From NCBI GenBank assembly GCA_018830105.1, contig JAHJTC010000008.1:19334-83333 (forward strand): DNA of 64,000 nucleotides. Direction: 5' to 3'. The notes below the pieces were generated by a model that was not told the DNA's origin, made no database searches, and saw only the letters and a program-made list of their open reading frames with translations. A program made the position numbers and the translations under genes. This DNA is from Bacteroidota bacterium. GTDB taxonomy: Bacteria > Bacteroidota > Bacteroidia > Bacteroidales > F082. Positions 24,475-33,362 of this stretch are shown one piece after another. Each line of letters starts with the position of its first letter. The first letter of the stretch is position 1.

Positions 24475-24516
24475 AACAGTATAAATACGCTCTGTTAATT
24501 TAGAAACAGTATAAAT
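24475..24516. promoter_or_regulatory. 12-bp direct repeat upstream of the sulfur operon promoter
   Basis: AACAGTATAAAT occurs at 24475-24486 and again at 24505-24516, exactly 30 bp apart (about three helical turns). It lies roughly 80-120 bp upstream of the -7 box, a usual place for an activator site. Confidence 0.4.
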
Positions 24517-24653
24517 TAGTGGGCTTTGAAAGATTGATAATACAATTGAACTGACAAAGCGATAAGGGAAGGGGCATTCTTCAAACTAAAATGCTCTTAA
24601 AATACTGATTTATAGCGATATGTTTTTCAAATAAAGGTTTTCGAACTAGCCTT

Positions 24654-24980
24654 TTATTTTATAAGCTCAAGCAATGCTTTAATATAATTTTCCGGGATAT
24701 TGTCCTTACTTGATTTGTCGTAAATAGTAAGCAGAAAAACAGTATTGGCAGTTAAGTAGAAATGAGTGATCACCCTTGCTCCACCAGATTTACCTCTTCC
24801 TTTGGATGCAATGCCCAGTCGTATCTTGTAGCAGTTATTACCGAGAGCAACACCGGAAGTAGGATGCTTTGAAAGCTGACTGCCGAGTTCGGCCAGTTCA
24901 CTTTTAAGGGAAGGGTATTTTTTGATGAGCTTTTTGGCCTCCTTGCGGAAAGGCGCAAGCGTATCAACTTTATAACTCAT
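24654..24980 (-). CDS. RelE/ParE-family toxin of a type II toxin-antitoxin pair
   Basis: 108 aa. It starts like RelE/ParE toxins (DTLAPFRKEAKKLIKKYPSL), continues with GNNCYKIRLGIASKGRGKSGGARVIT and ends with a hydrophobic strand and DKSSKDNI. Such proteins cut mRNA on the ribosome or act on gyrase. The gene overlaps the small antitoxin-like gene by 11 bp, with the antitoxin first, as is usual. It lies just upstream of the sulfur operon on the same strand, but the 320-bp gap and the operon's own promoter argue that it is independent. Confidence 0.85.
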   Translation of the reverse strand: MSYKVDTLAPFRKEAKKLIKKYPSLKSELAELGSQLSKHPTSGVALGNNCYKIRLGIASKGRGKSGGARVITHFYLTANTVFLLTIYDKSSKDNIPENYIKALLELIK

Positions 24981-25176
24981 CGAGAAACTCGCTAAGAGGT
25001 TGTCCCTTTTGCTTTCCGGCCTTGATTTGATTCACTTCTTCTACAGCTTCTTTCAACCCTTCCAGCACTTCGGCACTATAAGGCGTAAGCGGTCTTGCCT
25101 TGACAAATTTGAAATTGTTTAGCAGTTCCAGAATAAAGCCCACTTTTTCGTCTTTTATGTCCAGTAGTATCTTCAT
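24970..25176 (-). CDS. Antitoxin partner of the RelE-type toxin
   Basis: 68 aa from the ATG at 25176 (MKILLDIKDEKVGF). The product is small and acidic at the C-terminus (QPLSEFLDEL), with a predicted beta strand followed by two helices; it has no obvious helix-turn-helix. The assignment rests mainly on the 11-bp overlap with the RelE-type gene and on the size. An alternative start at 25188 would add only four residues. Confidence 0.75.
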   Translation of the reverse strand: MKILLDIKDEKVGFILELLNNFKFVKARPLTPYSAEVLEGLKEAVEEVNQIKAGKQKGQPLSEFLDEL

Positions 25177-25506
25177 GTCTTTTTTCAATTATCAGGCAAA
25201 TTACTTTTAAGTATCCACACCTTCACTATCATGAATCATTTTAAACATAACTTTTGTGGCTGCGAAACTTCATTTCCTGTATCAATGCAAAAATAAGGTA
25301 AAAAGTTTGACATGGGAAATATTATTGCGCATGAAAAATAACCCGTCAATTACCAAAAACCCAAACCAGGAAGCAAATATTTTGACCATTAATACCCCAC
25401 TCAAATACATTTCGGGTTACAAATTCTTTCTAATTTCCAAAATTTGCACAAAGAGAACCGGAACAAACTATACCGTCTTATCAAAATAAAGTATTTTAAA
25501 GATAGT
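25177..25506. other. Intergenic region without recognised features
   Basis: 330 bases between the antitoxin start and the end of the serine hydrolase gene. One plus-strand frame (25256-25489) is open but has no family likeness and looks random. Confidence 0.5.
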
Positions 25507-26832
25507 TTAATTTCCTTCTTCTTTTCCCATCCTGAAGGTCATCCCGCCCTGATAAAGTACTAAGCTATCGTTTTGAAATACAATACGAACGCCCGCCATA
25601 TCAAACCTAAAAGTGCTGTCGTTTACAGCCTCCAGCGGAAAGGCCGGCTGACCTGATCCCTGTCCTTCCAATTGTCCGTTTTTAGCTGCGATACTTAATT
25701 TCAGCGGAACCAAAGGGCTCGAATACAGACCGCTGTAACTTTGCAGCAGCTCTTCGTCAATTTCAACAAGGGTGAATACAGGAAAATCGTATTCCATGCC
25801 AAAATAATTGCTGAGTAAAGCAATCCCCACATCATTATTGGAGTAGCGGCTGCCATTTGACAAAAAGCTCACAGACAGACCTTCTTCCGGGAAATAGCTC
25901 ATCATGCTGCTAAAACCATCGATACCGCCGGTGTGCCCCATCCCCTCGTGCGTGTAAAATGGCGTCCTGAAAAGTCCGCAACCAAATTGATCTTGCAGGC
26001 GCGTCATTTCATCGAAATGCTTTTGATCAAGCAGTTCGCCATCGAACAGGGCCTCCAAAAATAAAGTCAAGTCACCAACCGTCGAAACAACAGCTCCGGC
26101 ACCATGCGGAATCTGCATATTTGTTTCGTTTTCAGGCATAAAAGTTCCTCCCTCCCATTTGTAAGAATAGGCTTCTGATGCCTCGGGGTCGATTTTGCCT
26201 CCGTAATAGGTATTCTCCAACCCAAGTGGTTCAGTAATTCGCGCTTTCAGGTTTTCGGCATAGTCCTTTCCTGTGATATTTTCGAGGATAAAGCCCAGCA
26301 AAACATAGTTGGAATTGCTGTATTCAGTCTGACTTCCCGGTTCAAAAACCGATTGGTATGCGGCGATTTTTTCCACCATATCAGCCTTGCTTATGGGGTT
26401 CGTATGATAGGTCATGTAATCCGGATCGTTGGTAAAATTAAAAATCCCGCTTTGATGCCTCAGAAGCTGAGCAATACTAATTTGCGCCGCATTTGGGATT
26501 TCAGGATAGAAATCCTTCAAAGGAGCATCCAGTTTGAGTTTATTTTCCTGCACCAATTGCAGGATCATCACGGCAGTGAATGTCTTGGTTTGTGACCCGA
26601 TTCTGAATCGGGTTTGGGTAGTATTTGGAATATCGCTCTCCATATCCGACATGCCAATGGCCTTCTGATAAACTATCTCCCCGTTCTTTCGAAGCATCAC
26701 CGCACCCATCCAGCGCTGGTTATCCTGTAAAAGCTGCAGTAAACTGTCGGCTTTAGCGGATTCGAAAGTTTGCTGAGACTGCACGCCCAGCGCGAGTCCC
26801 AGCAAAACGATCAAGCATAAAATGCGTTTCAT
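25507..26832 (-). CDS. Secreted serine hydrolase (beta-lactamase family)
   Basis: 441 aa with a signal peptide ending at VQSQQ. The nucleophile motif is SQTK (GSQTKTFTAVMILQ), the tyrosine motif YSNSNY, and HTGG stands for the KTG-like motif (GHTGGIDGFSS). A C-terminal lipocalin-like extension of about 100 residues (from SYSGLYSSPL) is common in this family. The start overlaps the stop of the DUF6249-like gene by 4 bp, so both are read from one message. D-aminopeptidase or esterase activity is possible; the substrate is unknown. Confidence 0.9.
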   Translation of the reverse strand: MKRILCLIVLLGLALGVQSQQTFESAKADSLLQLLQDNQRWMGAVMLRKNGEIVYQKAIGMSDMESDIPNTTQTRFRIGSQTKTFTAVMILQLVQENKLKLDAPLKDFYPEIPNAAQISIAQLLRHQSGIFNFTNDPDYMTYHTNPISKADMVEKIAAYQSVFEPGSQTEYSNSNYVLLGFILENITGKDYAENLKARITEPLGLENTYYGGKIDPEASEAYSYKWEGGTFMPENETNMQIPHGAGAVVSTVGDLTLFLEALFDGELLDQKHFDEMTRLQDQFGCGLFRTPFYTHEGMGHTGGIDGFSSMMSYFPEEGLSVSFLSNGSRYSNNDVGIALLSNYFGMEYDFPVFTLVEIDEELLQSYSGLYSSPLVPLKLSIAAKNGQLEGQGSGQPAFPLEAVNDSTFRFDMAGVRIVFQNDSLVLYQGGMTFRMGKEEGN

Positions 26833-27170
26833 TGCTGATTGGATTTTTCTTTTTTCTCAATCAGATAATTGGCAACCAGCGCAATTCCGCCTCCGAGGAA
26901 AATCATCGAAAAATAGGCCACTTCTTCGTAGAGATTGGTCGTTACCGTGAGGATATTGGCAATTAAAATTCCTGCTCCCACTCCTATAAAAAGCATGCCA
27001 AAACGCAGGCTGACATAGGAAGTGTCCTTATCTTTCTGATTAAAGATAGAGGCATCCATGCCTTTTTCGATCAGGGTAAGCCTTTCGCGGCGGCGAATAA
27101 ACAAGAAGAAAAGTCCGTAGATGGTGGCAAACACAATGCCAGTAATCATAATAGGTGTTACGTCAATCAT
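26829..27170 (-). CDS. DUF6249-like small membrane protein
   Basis: 113 aa from the ATG at 27170 (an alternative at 27179 adds three residues). There are three hydrophobic helices (about 6-24, 56-76 and 82-102) with a cytoplasmic-looking segment RRRERLTLIEKGMDASIF between the first and second, which is the pattern of DUF6249 proteins that often follow ECF sigma factor genes. No sigma factor gene is present here. It is coupled by a 4-bp overlap to the serine hydrolase gene. Confidence 0.7.
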   Translation of the reverse strand: MIDVTPIMITGIVFATIYGLFFLFIRRRERLTLIEKGMDASIFNQKDKDTSYVSLRFGMLFIGVGAGILIANILTVTTNLYEEVAYFSMIFLGGGIALVANYLIEKKEKSNQQ

Positions 27171-27286
27171 GGTGTTCAAAATTTAAGGTTTATCAATTTT
27201 TTTTGATTTCTCCCATTTGACGCAGCATGTTTTCTGCGGTTACAAAATATGCAGCATTTTTATGAAAATAGTTACGATTCAGGACA

Positions 27287-28882
27287 TTAAAATCCCCTGC
27301 CAAACATTTCCCAGAAACGTGCTTCGAGGCGCTCCCAGCGTGTTTTTGTTGCTGCCTCAAAGTCACGCGTATAGTTTTTGAGGTATTCGGCAGTTGCTTC
27401 CTTTTTGCCTTCCTGCAACAGTTCGGCAGCTTTGTTTTCTACAAGCGGCAATTCGCCGGCAGCCTTTTCCTCAAACCACAGCACGGCTTCTTCCATGGTA
27501 TCCTTGGTTTTTCCCCAGCTTACGGTAGCCAGTTTGTTGGCTTTGCGGTAATCCCACAAGGCAGCATCTTCGCGGTAGCGTTTCTGGCCGCAGTAGTTAA
27601 AGCTTTCGGGCAAGTCGGAAGTGCCGGCAAAGATTGGGATGCGCGGACTTTCGGCAGGATTGTCGAACGAAAACCAGGCCACGCCGCCTACTTCGTCAGG
27701 AAGCCAGTCGCGCAACTGGATAATATGCGAATAGGAGCACCACGAAACGGCAACCGTACGCTGAAACTCAATTGTTCCGGGCGCCAAATAGTTTATGGTA
27801 TTCCTGAAATCGCCTGTTGGCCAGGCATGTGCAATGGGGCTGATAATGGTATCTTCACCAACCACTTTGCGATCTTCGTAGCGTTTTTTCACCATCTTGA
27901 TATTTTGGGTCATATCATAGGGTGTGCCTTCGTAAGTAGCCCGGTATAATGCTGAAATGGTTTGGAGGCTCACTTTTTCGTCTGGTTTTACACTAAAAGG
28001 CAATTCGTCCAATTCCATACTCAGCTTGAGCGAAGGCGCCAGCGTACTCAGCACATAAAACTCGCGGATCATAAAGGGTTTATCGCGATCGGCATAGGCT
28101 TTCCAGAAAACAAAATCACCTTTTCCGTCCCATAGTCCATATTTTTTGGCTACTTCTTCTACATTATCAGAAGCCATGAAATAATCTTCATTTTTCCGAT
28201 CGATTTTCCCTATTCGGCTGATATTGGCAGAAATGCCCACATGGTCATCGGGAATGCGCTGTGCAGCCCACACACCGCCAATTTCATCAGGGCCTGCGCC
28301 CAAAATCTCCATTTGCCATACTTCATGCTTATCGGCAATGGTGATGCACTCGCCCCAGTCGCCATAGCCATAGGTTTTGATCAGTTCGCCAATCAGCCGG
28401 ATGGCATCGCGGGCATTGTCAGTACGCTGAAGGGCAACACGTTGCAGCTCTTCGATCAGAAACATCCCTTGTTTGTTTACCAGTGTGTCAGGTCCCACAA
28501 AGGTGGTTTCGCCCATGGCAAGCTGTTTTTCGTTCATGCTTGGATAGGCCGTATTAAGGTAAGCAAAGGTTTTAGCCACCTGTGGGATTTCACCGGCCAG
28601 TTCTACCTTGCGCATATCGCCGGGTGTTTCGGTATGCAAAGTGCCCTTGTAAACTTTATGCGTGGCGGTATCGGCATGCTCGGCGGCTTTTTCCATGCGA
28701 AGCCAGGTGCGGTAGTTGCCATCGCAGGTATGTGCCGTAATCACTGATCCATCAACAGTTGCTGCTTTGCCCGCCATGATACTCGTGCAGCTCTCACCAA
28801 ACCAGGGATCGCCGGGCTGCACCTGTGCCAATACAACAAAAGAAAAAATTACTCCTATAAAACTTAAACAAAAGCGTTTCAT
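27287..28882 (-). CDS. C69-family dipeptidase (Ntn hydrolase)
   Basis: 531 aa with a signal peptide (VVLAQ). The mature part begins near the family's catalytic cysteine, C32 in GESCTSIMAGK, which becomes the N-terminal nucleophile after processing; the strand VDGSVITAHTCD after it is also typical of C69/U34 peptidases. The length fits the family. It is expected to cleave dipeptides in the periplasm. It stands alone, with 400 bp to neighbours on average, and no -7 box was recognised upstream. Confidence 0.93.
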   Translation of the reverse strand: MKRFCLSFIGVIFSFVVLAQVQPGDPWFGESCTSIMAGKAATVDGSVITAHTCDGNYRTWLRMEKAAEHADTATHKVYKGTLHTETPGDMRKVELAGEIPQVAKTFAYLNTAYPSMNEKQLAMGETTFVGPDTLVNKQGMFLIEELQRVALQRTDNARDAIRLIGELIKTYGYGDWGECITIADKHEVWQMEILGAGPDEIGGVWAAQRIPDDHVGISANISRIGKIDRKNEDYFMASDNVEEVAKKYGLWDGKGDFVFWKAYADRDKPFMIREFYVLSTLAPSLKLSMELDELPFSVKPDEKVSLQTISALYRATYEGTPYDMTQNIKMVKKRYEDRKVVGEDTIISPIAHAWPTGDFRNTINYLAPGTIEFQRTVAVSWCSYSHIIQLRDWLPDEVGGVAWFSFDNPAESPRIPIFAGTSDLPESFNYCGQKRYREDAALWDYRKANKLATVSWGKTKDTMEEAVLWFEEKAAGELPLVENKAAELLQEGKKEATAEYLKNYTRDFEAATKTRWERLEARFWEMFGRGF

Positions 28883-29180
28883 ACGTATGGTTTTTGGTTC
28901 TTAAAAATTTTAGCCGGTAAATATAGGATTTCTATTCAATTCTCCAAAAACCAATCAGCTATAGGGCAATCAGATCAATTTTTGGAGTTTGTTTTAAAAT
29001 ATTTCTCCCGCAGATTGCGCAGATTAACGCAGATCGTTAATTATAATTGTCCATACTTTATCTGCGAATAACTGCGGGAAATGATTATAGATATCTTTCC
29101 CGGAAAAGACTAAACCTGGGATTTTTAGAAAACTGAAGGATGAAAAAAGTATCCTTGAAAGGAGTTTAGAAAACAATAAC
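28883..29180. other. Intergenic region with a palindromic repeat
   Basis: 298 bases between two minus-strand genes. It contains the imperfect inverted repeat at 29006-29079 and otherwise no gene or promoter that I can support. Confidence 0.5.
29006..29079. repeat. Imperfect palindromic intergenic repeat
   Basis: The left arm begins TCCCGCAG and continues with GCGCAGAT; the right arm, read on the other strand, begins TCCCGCAG and contains TCGCAGAT. CGCAGAT is repeated three times in the left half. Such CCGCAGATT-type elements are dispersed in many Bacteroidota genomes; it is a different family from the arrays at the window end. Confidence 0.5.
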
Positions 29181-30071
29181 CTAGTGCACCACCAGCTTCT
29201 CCACGTACCACCTTTCTCCATCCCACAGCCTCACCAAATACAAGCCTTTGGGTAAGTGTGCCACATCAATCTTATGAAAATTACTGCTTGGCTTTGTTTT
29301 GTGCAGCAGCTTGCCTGCCGGGCTGTAAAGCTCGATCTGTATCTGTGAAAGAGCAGTGTTTTCGGGTAGTTGCAGCCAGGTTTGGGTAGTGGCAGGATTT
29401 GGAAAAACCTCCATGATTGGATTTTCAATTTCATTAATGTCCGTTATTAGATAGCAAGATTCATAATTTGGATTTGAGTAAATTAGTGTTTCATTTTCAT
29501 GCATACATAAAAGTCGGAACCAGCCCCCAACAACAAATATGGAGCCACTCCAGCAGATTCCTTTATTACTTCCGATTCCTTCAATCCAGGTTTCGTTATA
29601 ATAGGTTGGATAATTAATAGCAGATAGCCAGAATTTTTTTCTCTGGCTTTGATTAATCTCAATTTCGCTTATTGAATCAACACGTAAATACTCTGGATTA
29701 TCAACTCCTGCTAAAACACTATCGCCTACATCAATTGAAAAGTCATACGCCAGAAATTCTTCTTCATCTGAATGCCATCTTATCCACACTTTCTTGTCTG
29801 TATCTTCTCTCATAAACCCCCAAAGACTCCAATTAGCAGCTTGTTCTTCCTCTGAAGCATATAGTTTTTTATAGGTTATCGCATTGATGATTGTGTCTCC
29901 TGTTAGTTTGTAAGTAATTGTAGAATAAGAGGTGTCAAAAATGGATCCAACCACAGATAGTACATTCCAAGTATTGTGCTCTTGAATTAATGGATAGTAA
30001 TCCTGACAAAAAGCACTGATTGTTGAAAATGAAAATAGTATGGAAATTATTAATATTTTTACTTTTTTCAT
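29181..30071 (-). CDS. Secreted protein with T9SS sorting domain
   Basis: 296 aa. Signal peptide MKKVKILIISILFSFS to about FCQ, then a globular part of about 190 residues with no recognised family, containing a GDTIINAITYKKLY element and WIEGIGSNKGI. The C-terminal 75 residues are a T9SS type A domain (MEVFPNPATTQTWLQLP to GLYLVRLWDGERWYVEKLVVH). The globular part shares the same element order (GDT..N...Y.K.Y, then DFSIDVGDS, then WIEGIG) with the neighbouring gene at 30105, so they are paralogues. The role is unknown. Confidence 0.88.
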   Translation of the reverse strand: MKKVKILIISILFSFSTISAFCQDYYPLIQEHNTWNVLSVVGSIFDTSYSTITYKLTGDTIINAITYKKLYASEEEQAANWSLWGFMREDTDKKVWIRWHSDEEEFLAYDFSIDVGDSVLAGVDNPEYLRVDSISEIEINQSQRKKFWLSAINYPTYYNETWIEGIGSNKGICWSGSIFVVGGWFRLLCMHENETLIYSNPNYESCYLITDINEIENPIMEVFPNPATTQTWLQLPENTALSQIQIELYSPAGKLLHKTKPSSNFHKIDVAHLPKGLYLVRLWDGERWYVEKLVVH

Positions 30072-30104
30072 AAATGATTATCATCTTAAATCATAAATAA
30101 TACA

Positions 30105-31058
30105 TCATCTGTTTTCTATCACTACAATTTTCTGTTTTTCCAAAATGGTTTGATTGTTTTGTAACACACCTATATAAAATCCTGCACCCGGTGTTTTGAT
30201 TCGATACGTTTGATCCTTATAAGGAATAAGTTCAACATCTTCAACTATTTGTCCGGCATAATTGAAAAGCAGAAACCTGTTTACCTTCGAGCCTGATTGT
30301 ATTCTAAGTATAAGCTCGGATTCAACTTGACGAATGAGGGAATTATTGAAACTGGCTCTGTTATTATCCCTGGTGCCAACAATCAATCCACAGGGGATCT
30401 CTCGACAGTATTTATAAAGTTGTGCAACTAAATAGGATGGGTTTTCTTTTACAAATACATCAGCATCTTCAAATAAACCTGAATCCATACCTATTCCCTC
30501 CCATATATCGACAGAAAACCTTTCATCCCAATATACATTTGTAAAAATACCATAGGAAAAAATGTTTTCCCAAAGAACTGAAACAATGAAATCCCCGAAC
30601 AGCATTTGGCAGGTATATATGGTATCACCCACTGATACATCAAAATCATACAACAAATATTCCTCATTAATCGGACATTCCTGATTGGTTTCATGCAAAA
30701 GGATGGCATATACTTTCTCATTTTCGCTATCATCCCGTATAAAGCCATGAAGTGTATAATCCCCTATCGGCACAAAGGGAGGCTGAATAATTGTTGGGTC
30801 TAAGAGACGCTTGTATATTTTAGTATAGACAAGGTTATTAACAAGTGTGTCACCATCAGATAAATATTCATACATATTTACAATTTGATTAAAAGGATCA
30901 TAAAGTTCATGTTCAGTAATAATCCACCTTGCATTGTTAACTGCCATTGGAATATACTCTTGGGTGTAGCTATACTTTGACAGCAATGAGCACAAGATTA
31001 GAAGAAGAAGTTTGGCTGCTTGCGCAAGCTTTTTCCAGAACTGCCGGTAAAAAAACAT
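30105..31058 (-). CDS. Secreted paralogue of the 29181 protein with degenerate T9SS-like C-terminus
   Basis: 317 aa from the ATG at 31058, which places a basic stretch and hydrophobic core (KLLLLILCSLLSKYSYTQ) at the N-terminus; an upstream in-frame ATG at 31127 gives a poorer leader. It repeats the layout of the downstream protein: GDTLVNNLVYTKIYK, YDFDVSVGDTIYT and IWEGIGMDSGL. The C-terminal 60 residues look like a T9SS-type beta sandwich (FNYAGQIVEDVELIPY, GAGFYIGVLQNNQTI), but the YPNP motif is missing. Tandem duplication is the likely origin. Confidence 0.8.
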   Translation of the reverse strand: MFFYRQFWKKLAQAAKLLLLILCSLLSKYSYTQEYIPMAVNNARWIITEHELYDPFNQIVNMYEYLSDGDTLVNNLVYTKIYKRLLDPTIIQPPFVPIGDYTLHGFIRDDSENEKVYAILLHETNQECPINEEYLLYDFDVSVGDTIYTCQMLFGDFIVSVLWENIFSYGIFTNVYWDERFSVDIWEGIGMDSGLFEDADVFVKENPSYLVAQLYKYCREIPCGLIVGTRDNNRASFNNSLIRQVESELILRIQSGSKVNRFLLFNYAGQIVEDVELIPYKDQTYRIKTPGAGFYIGVLQNNQTILEKQKIVVIENR

Positions 31059-31317
31059 AAGGCAGGTTGTTTTGGTTCGGTAATTAAATTTGGATGCTAA
31101 GATAAGGTATTTTTGAATGGAAATCAAGAAGCTTTATGATAGTTTCAGGTACGATATTTCTGCAGCTCACTTAAGAGGTGTTTTACTGAAAGATAGTGAC
31201 AAATTCATTTTAAAAAGTAAATCTGTCAAAAATGCAATTACCGTTTTTCTAAAACATCTAAAACATTTACGATAATTTATGCGCATTGCAAGACTTGCAT
31301 TTTAGCTTTGCTTGACC

Positions 31318-31325
31318 TATTTTTG
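31318..31325 (+). promoter_or_regulatory. -7 promoter box of the tryptophanase gene
   Basis: TATTTTTG fits TAnnTTTG; another match, TAGCTTTG, is at 31303-31310. Either gives a leader of roughly 145-160 bases before the ATG at 31477, unusually long for this window. Confidence 0.5.
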
Positions 31326-31344
31326 TCCATCGAAATCGTTTGAA

Positions 31345-31456
31345 ATGCTTTATCAACCTTCATCCAAACACACTTACCTCAACATTAAAAGGCGCGACAG
31401 CTTTTAACGTTCCATTTTGGTTGCCCTTCTCAGGGCTTGTTTTCTTTTTATTTATT
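31345..31456 (+). promoter_or_regulatory. Possible attenuator leader of tryptophanase
   Basis: A 20-codon frame (31345-31407, starting MLYQPSSKH) ends shortly before a hairpin GCCCT-TCTC-AGGGC (31423-31436), which is followed by a T-rich run to 31456. The arrangement recalls a leader peptide with an attenuator. The peptide contains no tryptophan, so it is not a plain TnaC copy. Confidence 0.35.
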
Positions 31457-31476
31457 CACCTTAAATACCAAATATT

Positions 31477-32853
31477 ATGGAACTCCCTTTTGCAGAATCC
31501 TACAAAATAAAAATGGTTGAACCTGTGCGTAAAAGCACCCGTGCCGAACGCGAGCAATGGATCAAAGACGCGAAATATAACCTCTTCAACCTGAAAAGCA
31601 ATCAGGTTTTTGTTGACTTACTCACCGACTCGGGCACAGGCGCCATGAGCGATCGACAGTGGTCGGAAATGATGCTGGGCGACGAATCCTATGCCGGAGC
31701 CAGCTCATACTACAAATTGAAAGATGCCATCAGCACCATCACCGGCTTCCCTTATTTTTTGCCCACACACCAAGGGCGCGCAGCAGAGAATGTGCTTTTT
31801 TCGGCCCTGATCAAATCTGGTGATCTTATTCCGGGCAATGCCCATTTCGATACCACCAAAGGCCATATCGAATTTCGGAAGGCAACCGCCGTGGATTGCA
31901 CCATCGACGAAGCTTCCAATACCACACTCGATCATCCCTTCAAAGGGAATATCGACCTGAAAAAGTTCGAAAAAGTGCTGGCCGGAAATCCTGCTGAGCG
32001 CATCCCAATGATCATCATTACCGTTACCTGTAATACTTCGGGCGGACAGCCCGTTTCGATGGCCAACATTAAAGCCGTGAGCGAAATGGCTAGAAATTAT
32101 GGAGTAAGGGTGATTTTTGATGCTGCCCGTTTTGCCGAGAACGCCTATTTTATCCAGCAGCGGGAAGCAGGATATCATGAAAAATCCATACGCGAGATTG
32201 TGCTGGAGATGTTTTCTTACGGCGATGGCATGACGATGAGCAGCAAAAAGGACGCCATTGTGAATATGGGCGGTTTTATCGCTTTGCGCGATCAGGGACT
32301 TTTCCGTGAAGCAAGCGTCTTTAACATTATGTTTGAGGGTTTTATCACCTATGGAGGCATGTCGGGTCGTGATATGAATGCCCTGGCACAAGGGCTTTAT
32401 GAAGGCACCGAATTCGACACCCTCGACACCCGCATCAAACAGGTGGCCTATTTGGGAAAACTGCTGCATGAGGTCGGCATTCCGGTGCAATATCCGTTTG
32501 GCGGTCATGCCATTTTTGTGGATGCCAAACGCTTTTTACCGCAGTTGCCCAAAGAACAGTTTGCAGCACAAACACTGGCTGTTGAATTGTATGTGGAAGG
32601 AGGCGTTCGTGGTGTTGAAATTGGCGCTATCATGGCCGATCGCGATCCCGTTTCACGCGAAAACCGCTATCCGGAGCTGGAACTCTTAAGGCTGGCCATC
32701 CCCCGACGCACCTATACCAACAACCACATAGCTTATGTGGCTGCCGCACTGATTAATGTGTGGGAAAGACGCAATGAGATTACCTCAGGCTACCAAATAA
32801 CCTACGAAGCCCCGATTATGCGGCACTTTACCGTGGAACTGGAAAAAGCGTAG
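31477..32853 (+). CDS. tnaA: Tryptophanase
   Basis: 458 aa. It splits L-tryptophan to indole, pyruvate and ammonia with PLP. The sequence is close to what I know of Bacteroides tryptophanases from the start (MELPFAESYKIKMVEP) on. PTHQGRAAENV is the cofactor-phosphate region, FDAARFAENAYF holds the PLP-ring aspartate and arginine, and the Schiff-base lysine is in MSSKKDAIV. At the position where tyrosine phenol-lyase has a substrate-binding Arg, it reads VEIG, as in TnaA. It is a single gene, with a long leader and a strong terminator; no tnaB-type permease is beside it. Confidence 0.95.
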   Translation: MELPFAESYKIKMVEPVRKSTRAEREQWIKDAKYNLFNLKSNQVFVDLLTDSGTGAMSDRQWSEMMLGDESYAGASSYYKLKDAISTITGFPYFLPTHQGRAAENVLFSALIKSGDLIPGNAHFDTTKGHIEFRKATAVDCTIDEASNTTLDHPFKGNIDLKKFEKVLAGNPAERIPMIIITVTCNTSGGQPVSMANIKAVSEMARNYGVRVIFDAARFAENAYFIQQREAGYHEKSIREIVLEMFSYGDGMTMSSKKDAIVNMGGFIALRDQGLFREASVFNIMFEGFITYGGMSGRDMNALAQGLYEGTEFDTLDTRIKQVAYLGKLLHEVGIPVQYPFGGHAIFVDAKRFLPQLPKEQFAAQTLAVELYVEGGVRGVEIGAIMADRDPVSRENRYPELELLRLAIPRRTYTNNHIAYVAAALINVWERRNEITSGYQITYEAPIMRHFTVELEKA

Positions 32854-32884
32854 CACTGAAATATCAATTTTATATTTCACACTT

Positions 32885-32926
32885 TAAGTGGGGATTATGT
32901 GGTTTTTTGCACATAATTCCCACTTA
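32885..32926. terminator. Strong hairpin terminator after tryptophanase
   Basis: A 17-bp arm at 32885-32901 pairs with 32910-32926 with a single G-T wobble across an 8-base loop. A T-rich stretch follows on the plus strand. It lies 32 bases after the tnaA stop. Confidence 0.75.
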
Positions 32927-33053
32927 TATTTTGATAGCGTGATACAATTTAGTTAAAGGAATTGCAAAACCTGCTTCTGTAGATTAGCCAATAGTTTGCA
33001 TTGTAGAAAGCTCTACCGGAAGCAGCCCAAACAGCCACTTCCGGCATTTAGTT

Positions 33054-33362
33054 TTAAAGCACAATCACACTGTTTTCGGCATCACCAAAGGCTGTTTCAG
33101 CCTGTGCATCCGCTTCGGTTTCGTTGAACCAGCGGCTGTTATCTGCCAAGTAACGAAATTCGTACAGGTCTCCAACAGGCAATTCAACCGTGTGACTGAA
33201 GGAGCCGTCCTTGAGGGATTTCATCACATCCGCTTTTGGATTCCAGTCGTTGAAATCGCCAACAATGGCGATCTGACCGGCATCCTGTGCCTCTTCTTTG
33301 CTGATTTTGAAACTTATTTTAGCTACAGGTTTTGTCTTCAGGATTTGTTTCTTGATACTCAT
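33054..33362 (-). CDS. Isoamylase early-set (CBM48-like) domain protein
   Basis: 102 aa. After a basic start it is a single early-set domain: QIAIVGDFNDWNPKADVMKSLKDGSF, then LPVGDLYEFRYLADNSRW and FGDAENSVIVL, the pattern of AMPK-type/isoamylase N-terminal glycogen-binding modules. It has no enzyme domain and no signal peptide. Stand-alone versions are common in Bacteroidota, and their role is not established; carbohydrate binding is inferred. Confidence 0.9.
   Translation of the reverse strand: MSIKKQILKTKPVAKISFKISKEEAQDAGQIAIVGDFNDWNPKADVMKSLKDGSFSHTVELPVGDLYEFRYLADNSRWFNETEADAQAETAFGDAENSVIVL

Larger units (their letters stand above)
24326..24653. other. Upstream control region of the sulfur operon
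   Basis: 328 bases without a gene. It holds the minus-strand -7 box (24391-24398) and a 12-bp direct repeat at 24475 and 24505. The remainder is A+T-rich. Confidence 0.5.

Noticed and set aside
25256..25489. 77-aa plus-strand frame
   Set aside because: A+T-rich, basic, no promoter match or homology that I can see, and alone in an intergenic region.
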